Source of the DNA: Rikenellaceae bacterium
GTDB lineage: Bacteria > Bacteroidota > Bacteroidia > Bacteroidales > Rikenellaceae
DNA: 51,376 nt
Assembly (NCBI GenBank): GCA_015059905.1
Contig: SUZN01000009.1
Coordinates: 1 to 51,376, forward strand
Reading direction: 5' to 3'
Shown here one piece after another: positions 24,301 to 30,857 of this stretch. The notes under the pieces were generated by a model. That model worked only from the letters and a program-made list of their open reading frames with translations. It had not been told where the DNA came from and made no database searches. The stretch's first letter is position 1. Each line of letters starts with the position of its first letter. The position numbers were made by a program, and so were the translations under genes.

Positions 24301-25007
24301 ATGCCTCTATTATAAATTATGTAGCCGATATTATCAAGTATATAAAGTCAATACGCCCAGAATTCGAGGTCCCAAGTACTTTAACCTTCACTGGAAAAGG
24401 TAGCGAGTATATTAAGATTATATCATCGGATGAGCGTGTGATCGAGAGGTTGACATATGTCTTGTTTAATGCATTTGGGATATCGAAGGATGAGTTTAAG
24501 CACGGTTTTAAGGTAGCTTATACCGATAACCCAAAGATCTTAACTGCTGAAGGCGGTATCCACAGATATAAGAATCCAAACATCAGTCTTACGTTTGTGG
24601 CAAAAGACACAGTGTTTATTCCAAATCAGGATGACGATAATATCACTCGTGATTCAGCATTCTTTGAAATGGTTGGTGAGTCTGTACTTGGCTTTAAGAC
24701 CGAGAAGGACGTTGATTATATGGCAAACAAGGTGCTGACATATAAGGGTGCCGTAATGACTCATTTTAACGAGTTTATTGATGCTATCTATGAGAATAGG
24801 CAGATTATAAGCAGTGTATTGAGCGATATTAGCTTCGAGACAAAGGATGTTCAGAAGATTAAGGAGAAGGCATCAGAGAGTTATGATACTTTGGGACAGT
24901 TGTTTGAGAAGGGTCATAGTACAGAGGAGCCTATCCTCAAGAGCAATTTGTTCTTCTTAGCTGTTGCCAATATGCTTGTTGAATATTCAAATGTACAAAA
25001 CAATTAG
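21366..25007 (+). CDS. Large protein with C-terminal actin/Hsp70-fold ATPase domain
   Basis: A 1213-residue protein. From residue 602 it shows the actin-superfamily ATPase motifs in order: phosphate-1 MISLDFGTSNTHIAYYN (Asp606), phosphate-2 INIDIGGGTTDVFILD (Asp855) and the adenosine motif TFTGKGSEYIKII (Gly1010-Gly1012). Their spacing of about 250 and 155 residues fits an Hsp70/MreB/FtsA-like core with insertions. The first 600 residues match nothing I know; they have no signal peptide or membrane span and look alpha-helical to about 300, then beta-rich. The gene sits between the tubulin-like gene and a membrane coiled-coil gene (3-base gap), so it is probably cytoplasmic and membrane-linked. 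ATP binding is well supported; filament formation or chaperone action is not known. Confidence 0.8.
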   Translation: MAKYTFRIHQVDRVKGDSDGWLKSEGLTNDNITNIPDAMEVVPASGKIGTSIPTPLARIYLFKTAYKVLNDAYEKSKNNNSNKDVKKFGSYAQLVSDSLDILQLLFEKGNDPSLKFIKWHKDGVIQNLKNKGTDSGILLGESLEMAFNTARAFDSEMTLIEYNGLLLGGLSPFTLVYTSPNLRRDLAERRKSGKFDFSSNKKVDFCGVKPVSLSERPKEFQEFLYSLTLIHKSMLQAGNSFMDFGRYILNQLGDYYMTETDTFVQEFENNYKEFKTPLEVAGIKLRWNNRVPDLENSSHFIMAPTSTEYKKYMSVVPLVLPEKFTQQGWKYVDEYWDTNTQILSSMCADQGTGTYKGKQIGDRYLPKNGGHNGEYSTIRYPWVSNSDFFYDNIIDLGYAINAEKYFNNATSNANNGAVSFLLPIRREYFLFFKITDLKDNLKMVAVYDDPNDMASLKEVRAELTIKLKGDKKITLSRTYNSSDIYSNAPMGLGIFPFYQLHKESNLKNEYSVYLFEQSKKASLSFFADSQLDTRLEINGVPRSSLNAGSSTIYSLRNTTSNKFDFIEVKVNASSESSYSALIVPLWKVYNQDHNDRQANKTMISLDFGTSNTHIAYYNPDSKNIESFSIGADDMQMVLLNKPMQNVQSGKIDYRSKKSFGRAEAMADFLREFAPSVIGKESIQGIAYPVKTASLNSPKLYDAAVANPFETVNIGYDINNESVQLDSNFEYATNLKWAAQEARRLGGGAAEGGIESKRIYAYCEQTLWMLKNMIVNKGYYAGKIDMVYFYPASMESQDQKMFKNAWEAAVKRIFTDCGFAVDLKEPELESVAPYYSLLNKVDSSTRLFAYNSINIDIGGGTTDVFILDKQYRDPETQKSVTYGYEASVQFAGDNIWGTTKPVGNMRNGFVQFMETLIDKKEVKLHPDLMQRYTLFKARTKNSSEGDKDMAAFFFKYADEFKFADRISNNRHLKKVLLLHYASIINYVADIIKYIKSIRPEFEVPSTLTFTGKGSEYIKIISSDERVIERLTYVLFNAFGISKDEFKHGFKVAYTDNPKILTAEGGIHRYKNPNISLTFVAKDTVFIPNQDDDNITRDSAFFEMVGESVLGFKTEKDVDYMANKVLTYKGAVMTHFNEFIDAIYENRQIISSVLSDISFETKDVQKIKEKASESYDTLGQLFEKGHSTEEPILKSNLFFLAVANMLVEYSNVQNN

Positions 25008-25010
25008 AGT

Positions 25011-25853
25011 ATGAAAAGGTTATTTTTAATGATAGTAGCGATTGCTTGGGTAGGTTTATCAACCTGCCCAGCATACGCTGAAGAAACAAAAACGGAAGCT
25101 TCCAAGACCGAGCAGTCTCAAAAAAATGAGGTCGCAGATTCATTAAAAACTCCCAAGGAGCCGAAAGCTGATAATGTCGGTTCTGCCCAAGGTGTGGCAT
25201 CGGTAGCGGCAGAAAAGCAAAGTCGCGAGGTTACTACAAAGGAGACAATGATTGCAACAATTGTATTAGTATCATTGGCTCTTGTTGTGTCACTTTTGCT
25301 ATTTTGGCTTGTTTGGCGAAAGTTAAATCATCAATTGTCAAGAGTTTATGGCAAAATGAATGAGATGAAAACTAATCTAAAATATAACGTTCAAAAAATA
25401 GAGGATCTTCAAACTAGAATCTCGTCTTGTGAGAAAAAAGTTGAAGCTCTACACTCAGAGTTAGGAGCATTAAAAAACGACTTGTCAAGACTTATCTCGG
25501 AAATGCAGGCGCAGCCCGTGGCGGAAGAGATTGCTGCTCCACCAGTTTATCAGGTGAAAACTTGGTATGGAATGTATGAGTCAAGTCGAAACGGTTTCTC
25601 TGTAAAGTATATCACCACTGATAAAGAGACTACCTCACAGTTCATTATATATCAAACATCCGAAACTTCAGCAGAGTTTGCTATCATTGAAACTATCTCT
25701 AATGACTTATTCTCTGGAGCAAAAGAGGCTTGTGAGGTATTGGATGGAGATCCTATGAACTTTATAAAAATCAGTGTTGAGAGAAAGGGTCAGTTGATGC
25801 TTGAGGGTAATACTTGGAAAGTTACTGAACCTGTACAGATTAGGTTATATTAA
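25011..25853 (+). CDS. Single-span membrane protein with coiled coil
   Basis: A 280-residue protein. An apparent signal peptide (residues 1-23, ends PAYAEE) precedes a charged Lys/Glu-rich segment to about 75. One membrane span (about 82-100, TIVLVSLALVVSLLLFWLVW) follows, then a heptad-like helix from about 104 to 165 (MNEMKTNLKYNVQKIEDLQT...). A compact C-terminal domain (about 180-280) starts at YQVKTWYGMYESS. If the signal is cleaved, the coiled coil and C-terminal domain face the cytoplasm, where the two NTPases would be. No family recognised. The gene begins three bases after the actin-like gene, suggesting close coupling. Confidence 0.7.
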   Translation: MKRLFLMIVAIAWVGLSTCPAYAEETKTEASKTEQSQKNEVADSLKTPKEPKADNVGSAQGVASVAAEKQSREVTTKETMIATIVLVSLALVVSLLLFWLVWRKLNHQLSRVYGKMNEMKTNLKYNVQKIEDLQTRISSCEKKVEALHSELGALKNDLSRLISEMQAQPVAEEIAAPPVYQVKTWYGMYESSRNGFSVKYITTDKETTSQFIIYQTSETSAEFAIIETISNDLFSGAKEACEVLDGDPMNFIKISVERKGQLMLEGNTWKVTEPVQIRLY

Positions 25854-25875
25854 TATATAAGGTAATAACATTATT

Positions 25876-27453
25876 ATGAGTGTTCTTGAGTTTGATGGTC
25901 ACGAGTTACCTGAAACACTATGCCAGGTAATTCGTAGCGCATCTTTGAAAGATATTGGTTTATATAAAGGTGATGATCATAGCTTTTTAACCCCCATCCT
26001 TGACCCCAAGGAAAATGATATGCGAAAGATTAAGGCTGAGTATAAGAAGTATACTTCTTTACAAGATCTTAATTTTAACGCTGTGGTAAATCATGTCAAT
26101 CGTAGTACTACGGTTGATCCAATAGTGCAATCAGTTCAGTCTATTCACGTTGGTATAGGAGATAAAACTGCACTAAAGAAATTACAACATATTGAGTTGT
26201 TGGAAGATGCGTTCGAGTCAGTTACACATTTATTGTATCTGGAAAACAATAGATTTTTAGTGTTGCGTACATCGCGAAGTACAATCTTGGCAGGTGATAT
26301 TCTCCAAGCAAATAGCTTACCTATTAATGTGGGTGAACAGGAGTTATTTACTATTTTCCGAAACGGGAAGGAGTTTATCCCAGAAAAGTATGCCAGTTAT
26401 AACACGTCTTTCCAGATGAAGAAGATTGTGCAGATTAAATTGTATAGTTCTCCTGAAATATATAAAATAATTGATAGCGACGGACAGGACTGTTATGGCG
26501 GAGCCTTGTTAAGCAATAAATTAAGCGAGAAGAAGGTTCTTGATTTAATCAAGGCCATAAATAAAGTGCTAGAGGGGGTAAAAGGGGTATTACCTAATCG
26601 TGATCACTTTCCAGAATACTTAGATTTGCTCACTTTTGCGAAAGGCTGTGGTATCGATTGTTATACGCTTAATCTTTTGATTGAGTGTTGCGAGTGCTTG
26701 AGATTCGATAAGACGAAATATGACGTTTGTGATGAAGATTGGTATTATGTCTTAACACCCGACCAAGAAGACGAGTTAAGAAAGGAGGAAGATCGCAAAA
26801 ATAAAGCTTTACATGCGGAGAAACTATCTATTTTCAATGCCGAACTTAAAAAGATTAATACTCGACGAGTTATGATTTTCTTTAAGGCGGCGGGACGTAT
26901 TAGCGATATGACATATATTCATGGTTTGGAAAATGAGTTGGATGCTTTGGCGAATAAAGGTTATGGTACAGTAGGTTGGGCAAAACAACAGCGTGAAGAT
27001 GCCATCAGAAACTCAAAACCAAAGCCTGGTGAGAACTGGATTACGGCAGCAAAGTTGATTGCATTCATTGCGGCTGTTAGTACCATTGGATGGGTTTGGT
27101 TTACCAGCAAGAACAATATGGAGATCTTTGACTATAAGCTGGCTGCGGCAGATGAAATCCTTGCTCAAGGTAAATATGTCGAGGCAAGGGATGCCTACCG
27201 TTTGGCTTATGAGGAGTACCGTCCAAAGGTTACAGCTATGTTCGCCCAGTCGAAGATGAATAAGCGAGTGAAAATGTTGGAGGAGGCTCTGAACACCGAG
27301 ATTGAGGATGGTATTGCACAGATTTCAGCAATGCGTATTGCCGATGGAGGTAAGTTCAGCAAGGTGTCGGAGGATCTTATGTTTAGATTGCTGGAGCTTG
27401 CTCCAAATGATTCACGACTTTTGGAGTTGAAGGAAGTGTGGAAAAATCAATAA
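25876..27453 (+). CDS. Single-span membrane protein with large cytoplasmic domain
   Basis: A 525-residue protein without a signal peptide. The first 385 residues are hydrophilic and probably cytoplasmic, with a charged helix at about 295-330 (DQEDELRKEEDRKNKALHAE). One span lies at about 388-408 (WITAAKLIAFIAAVSTIGWV). The remaining 115 residues would be periplasmic and are helical with a TPR-like feel (YKLAAADEILAQGKYVEARD; AYRLAYEEYRP). That tail resembles the repeats of the next gene's product, so the two may touch in the periplasm. The family is unknown to me. The layout is that of a signal or force coupler across the inner membrane (inference). Confidence 0.65.
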   Translation: MSVLEFDGHELPETLCQVIRSASLKDIGLYKGDDHSFLTPILDPKENDMRKIKAEYKKYTSLQDLNFNAVVNHVNRSTTVDPIVQSVQSIHVGIGDKTALKKLQHIELLEDAFESVTHLLYLENNRFLVLRTSRSTILAGDILQANSLPINVGEQELFTIFRNGKEFIPEKYASYNTSFQMKKIVQIKLYSSPEIYKIIDSDGQDCYGGALLSNKLSEKKVLDLIKAINKVLEGVKGVLPNRDHFPEYLDLLTFAKGCGIDCYTLNLLIECCECLRFDKTKYDVCDEDWYYVLTPDQEDELRKEEDRKNKALHAEKLSIFNAELKKINTRRVMIFFKAAGRISDMTYIHGLENELDALANKGYGTVGWAKQQREDAIRNSKPKPGENWITAAKLIAFIAAVSTIGWVWFTSKNNMEIFDYKLAAADEILAQGKYVEARDAYRLAYEEYRPKVTAMFAQSKMNKRVKMLEEALNTEIEDGIAQISAMRIADGGKFSKVSEDLMFRLLELAPNDSRLLELKEVWKNQ

Positions 27454-27462
27454 CTATAGAGA

Positions 27463-29199
27463 ATGAAGAAGTTTTTAATAATACTATTATTGGGCTTGTT
27501 GCTCAATCCGTTATCGGGATTTTCTCAAAACTATAAGGACCGTGGCGATGCGGCTTATAATAGTGGAAAATATTCAGATGCTATAAGGCAATATACTGCG
27601 GCGCTGGCTTATTTGAAGAGCCAGAAGGTGTCGTCGTCTGATAGAACTTATAGTGAGATCGAAAAACTGGTGGCGCGTGCCGAGAGGTGTGTGCCTTTGA
27701 TGGAGCAAGCGGAGACGTTGTTTGCAAATGCAAATTCATCTGATGATTATTCTAATGCTAAAAAAGCCTACCAAAGCATCTTGCAAATTAACGTAAATGA
27801 TGGATATTCAAAAGGCAAGATTAGCGAGTGCGACCAGAAAATCAGACAGATAGAAATGCATCAGGCTGACGAAGCAACGTGGGCAAGCATTATTAACGGG
27901 AACTCTAACAAAGCCGTCTATCAGCAGTATTTGGATTCATTCCCCGATGGAGCGCACGTTAAGGAGGCCAAAAATGCTATTTTGGAGTTTGAGGATAAGG
28001 AGTTGTGGGCTTTAACCAAGAAAGAAAACACCAAAGAGGCCTACGAGAAGTATCTCGCCAGCAAATCCACCTCTCTTTATGAATCGGAGGCAAAGATGGC
28101 CATCTACACAATTGAGGACGAAGCGTTATGGGTTTCAATACTCAAGGAGGATACCGAGGAGGCATATAACAAATATGTGGAAGACGACTCAAATCCTGCA
28201 AAGAATCATATGAAGGAGGCGTTAACCAAGTTGTCGGTTATCAAGACCGCAAAGATGGCTGAAGCAATTTCAACAGCAGCCGAGTCGAGAGAGAAGGCTA
28301 GTGAAATTGTAGAGGTTCTTGAGACTGCTTCAAAGACTATTGTATTGTCGGAGAAAGATACCGAAATGTTGAAGCATTACAAGTCGATAAGTGACCATGT
28401 TGCATTTTGTAATAATCCAACTATCGAGGATGGACTTATGTATTTGGAGACTTATCCTGATAGTGAATATGCTAACTGGGTATCAGATAAGCTGAGTGAG
28501 TTGTATGCTAACAATCTTTCAGTAAACTCAACCGAGAACGATTACCAGCTGGCTCGCTCATATGCACGTTCGGAAACGGCTAAGAAGTATGTTGAGACTA
28601 GAATTACCACGATTAAAAGAAAAGCGAAGGCATCGAAGCGTAGTGGTGCGTGGGACGATCGCGCGCAGCTTGGTATCGGTGTTGATGCCGAGATGTTGAA
28701 TAGCTTGGCTTTAGGTCCAAAGGTGGAGTTCAAACTTGGTGCGGCAGACAACATTTTTAACTTCTCGGTTGGTGCGAAGGCATTGTGGTGGAAACCAGAG
28801 TGGTTGACAGGTACTGAAATCCAACATATCACGTTTATGCAAGTTCCTATCTATGCGGCTGCAAAGCTTAACCTCTTTAGGACAGGCGATGACAGTCATT
28901 TCTACATTGGTGGTGAGTGGGCGTATAATCTTAACTTTAGTTCGAAGATTAGCGACTCATATGGCGATTATATAAAGGACAAGGAGTTGGTAAATGGCTC
29001 AAATATGTCTGCATCAGCACGCATTGGTTTCTGCTGGGAGCATAGTGATTTAAGTTTCTATTATCGTCACGATTTATCGCCAGTATATAATCAGGAATAC
29101 ATTTACCAACAGTATAATGATTGCTATACTGATTTTGAGAAGGTGCTGAATGAGAGATTTAGAATTGGTATTTCATATACCTGCTATATAATCTTCTAA
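27463..29199 (+). CDS. Periplasmic repeat protein with predicted outer-membrane barrel
   Basis: A 578-residue exported protein. Signal peptide about 1-21 (ends SGFSQ). Residues 22-60 form a TPR-like pair (DRGDAAYNSGKYSDAIRQYT). From about 140 to 260 there are three or four repeats of about 37 residues with the form W-x(7-8)-AYxxY-x(6-8)-A, e.g. EEATW../ELWALTKKENTKEAYEKY and ALWVSILKEDTEEAYNKY. From about 395 the sequence becomes beta-rich and aromatic (LGIGVDAEMLNSLALGPKVE; FKLGAADNIFNFSVGAKALW) and ends SYTCYIIF, a C-terminal Phe typical of outer-membrane barrels. It would link periplasmic partners to the outer membrane. Barrel prediction is by eye. Confidence 0.65.
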   Translation: MKKFLIILLLGLLLNPLSGFSQNYKDRGDAAYNSGKYSDAIRQYTAALAYLKSQKVSSSDRTYSEIEKLVARAERCVPLMEQAETLFANANSSDDYSNAKKAYQSILQINVNDGYSKGKISECDQKIRQIEMHQADEATWASIINGNSNKAVYQQYLDSFPDGAHVKEAKNAILEFEDKELWALTKKENTKEAYEKYLASKSTSLYESEAKMAIYTIEDEALWVSILKEDTEEAYNKYVEDDSNPAKNHMKEALTKLSVIKTAKMAEAISTAAESREKASEIVEVLETASKTIVLSEKDTEMLKHYKSISDHVAFCNNPTIEDGLMYLETYPDSEYANWVSDKLSELYANNLSVNSTENDYQLARSYARSETAKKYVETRITTIKRKAKASKRSGAWDDRAQLGIGVDAEMLNSLALGPKVEFKLGAADNIFNFSVGAKALWWKPEWLTGTEIQHITFMQVPIYAAAKLNLFRTGDDSHFYIGGEWAYNLNFSSKISDSYGDYIKDKELVNGSNMSASARIGFCWEHSDLSFYYRHDLSPVYNQEYIYQQYNDCYTDFEKVLNERFRIGISYTCYIIF

Positions 29200-29232
29200 T
29201 AGGCAAATGTTTATTGATAAAACATAAGAGTT

Positions 29233-30120
29233 ATGAATAATAGCATAAATAGATTTCTTGTTTTTGCATTGATGATGATTGGCCTTGTTGGATGTGAAGC
29301 AAATTTTGATCCTGCGGATTCAGTTCCACAGAGTGCTAAATCATATATCACCGTGAATGCTTTCCCATTAGTCGAGCGTCAGAAAGATTTTATAGAAGAG
29401 ACTCAACTGTTTTATAATGGCACTATTCCTGACGATGACTTGCGTTTACGTTTGCGTGCATACGTATATAAAAACAATTCTTTGGTCGGCGCAATGACAG
29501 GTTTATATAGCCGTTTGTCTGACGAAATTAAGATGTCGAAAGCTGATCTTTCAACCGATACCAGATATGATGTTATTGTTGTAGCTGATTTTGTGATGAT
29601 GTCGGGTAACAATATCGATTTAGAGTTCTGGGCGGTAAAGGATGAGGCAAACTACGACAATATCAAACTTGTTGACCAGGGTTATACAGGTCTTCAGTAT
29701 AGAAGCGTGGGTGTAGCCTATACCTCGATTTATGGAGGAGAAGAGACCTCTGTAGATATTGCAGGATTGGGTATGCTGGCGTATATGTACTTTAGTGATA
29801 TTGACGATTCTAAAATAGAAAGCATCGATTATAGTTGGACTGATGTTACGGAGTATCTGCTCGGAGCACGTCAGGCGGTATCTACAACTACCTATTATGA
29901 CACATATGAGGTCGATCCTAACTATTCTGGATTCTATGATTATCGTTACATCCTTCCAGGGTCAGACAAAATATGTGAATTTGGATGGGAATTACATGGT
30001 ACATCAGGTCAAGTTGTAAGTGAGGGTGACGAGGCTATTCGTGTTACTCCATCTGATAACCGCATATGGGGTGTGAATTGTTCAACGGGAGCATTCTCAA
30101 ACGATTATTATAACTATTAA
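29233..30120 (+). CDS. Predicted lipoprotein of the operon
   Basis: A 295-residue protein with a lipoprotein signal (MMIGLVGCEAN, Cys21). The mature part is acidic and rich in tyrosine, with Asp/Tyr-rich stretches such as YDTYEVDPNYSGFYDYRY near the C-terminus. That composition suggests a beta-rich surface or periplasmic domain. I recognise no family. It lies 33 bases after the barrel protein gene and runs directly into the next lipoprotein gene. Confidence 0.65.
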   Translation: MNNSINRFLVFALMMIGLVGCEANFDPADSVPQSAKSYITVNAFPLVERQKDFIEETQLFYNGTIPDDDLRLRLRAYVYKNNSLVGAMTGLYSRLSDEIKMSKADLSTDTRYDVIVVADFVMMSGNNIDLEFWAVKDEANYDNIKLVDQGYTGLQYRSVGVAYTSIYGGEETSVDIAGLGMLAYMYFSDIDDSKIESIDYSWTDVTEYLLGARQAVSTTTYYDTYEVDPNYSGFYDYRYILPGSDKICEFGWELHGTSGQVVSEGDEAIRVTPSDNRIWGVNCSTGAFSNDYYNY

Positions 30121-30131
30121 TGTTGCTTGAT

Positions 30132-30671
30132 ATGAAAAACTTGTGGTTTATCGGTTTTTGCATATGTTTGCTTCTCTCATCTTGCTCTTCCGCACCTATG
30201 CCAGTGAGCGAGAAAATGCGAATCATTGCAGATAACATTGAACGCAATGGAGAGCTTTGTACTCCTGCTCAACTTGAGAGATATGATTTGCAGTATAACA
30301 ACCTTTTGGCAGAGTTGGAGCAGAACTACGAAAATATGACTCCCGAGGAGCTGAAGCTTGTCACCAAGGAGATAGCTCGCTATACAGGTCTGCGAACTCG
30401 TTATACGATTGAGGGCGCCACAGAGGAGGTAAAGACCTTGATAGAACTTCTTCCAAGTATGGCAGAGGGTTTTGTTGAAGGTTTTGAAGCAAAGGGAGGA
30501 ATGGAGAATATTCAACAAAAATTCAAGAATATGTTGGATGAGTCAGTAAGTGCGAGCGAGCAACTTAAATCACAGGAAGGTAATTTCCAGCGTCTCCAGC
30601 AGGGTTTTGAAGAGATGATGGAGGATGCCGAGGAGGCAAGCGAAAAGATTGATAGTATATTTAACAACTAA
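30132..30671 (+). CDS. Small helical lipoprotein, last gene of the operon
   Basis: About 179 residues when started at MKNLWFIGFCICLLLSSC; an ATG four codons earlier overlaps the previous stop codon and could be used instead, but would put an Asp ahead of the signal's basic residue. The lipid-bearing Cys is residue 18 of the shorter form. The mature protein is almost wholly helical and charged (LAELEQNYENMTPEELKLVT; FQRLQQGFEEMMEDAEEASE), so a coiled coil or helical bundle is likely. No family recognised. A strong terminator follows 30 bases after the stop, closing the operon. Confidence 0.65.
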   Translation: MKNLWFIGFCICLLLSSCSSAPMPVSEKMRIIADNIERNGELCTPAQLERYDLQYNNLLAELEQNYENMTPEELKLVTKEIARYTGLRTRYTIEGATEEVKTLIELLPSMAEGFVEGFEAKGGMENIQQKFKNMLDESVSASEQLKSQEGNFQRLQQGFEEMMEDAEEASEKIDSIFNN

Positions 30672-30701
30672 TGTTAGATATTGGTTTGAAATATTTGATT
30701 A

Positions 30702-30727
30702 AAGGGGTGGAATAGCCCCTTTTTTTG
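30702..30727 (+). terminator. Terminator of the nine-gene operon
   Basis: AAGGGG pairs with CCCCTT around a GTGGAATAG-type loop, followed by at least six T. It is the first intrinsic terminator I see after the promoter at 17730-17761. Confidence 0.85.
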
Positions 30728-30822
30728 TGTTAATTGGTTGTGGGTACTTTTCTGAGAGAAAAGTTCATACCTAACAAGAGCATTGTTATACGTTTTTTCT
30801 TGAATTTTGAATTATAATATTG

Positions 30823-30830
30823 TAACTTTG
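30823..30830 (+). promoter_or_regulatory. Predicted -7 box for lysS
   Basis: TAACTTTG fits TAnnTTTG. It lies 27 bases before the ATG at 30858, which places the in-frame ATG at 30807 upstream of the transcript and so rules it out as the start. An ATTTTGAATT repeat (30801-30814) lies at the -33 position. Confidence 0.65.
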
Positions 30831-30857
30831 TACCCAAATAGACAAAACTTAAAAATT

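Noticed and set aside
30807..30857. Upstream in-frame ATG for lysS
   Set aside because: It lies before the predicted -7 box and adds residues unlike LysRS; the ATG at 30858 is used.
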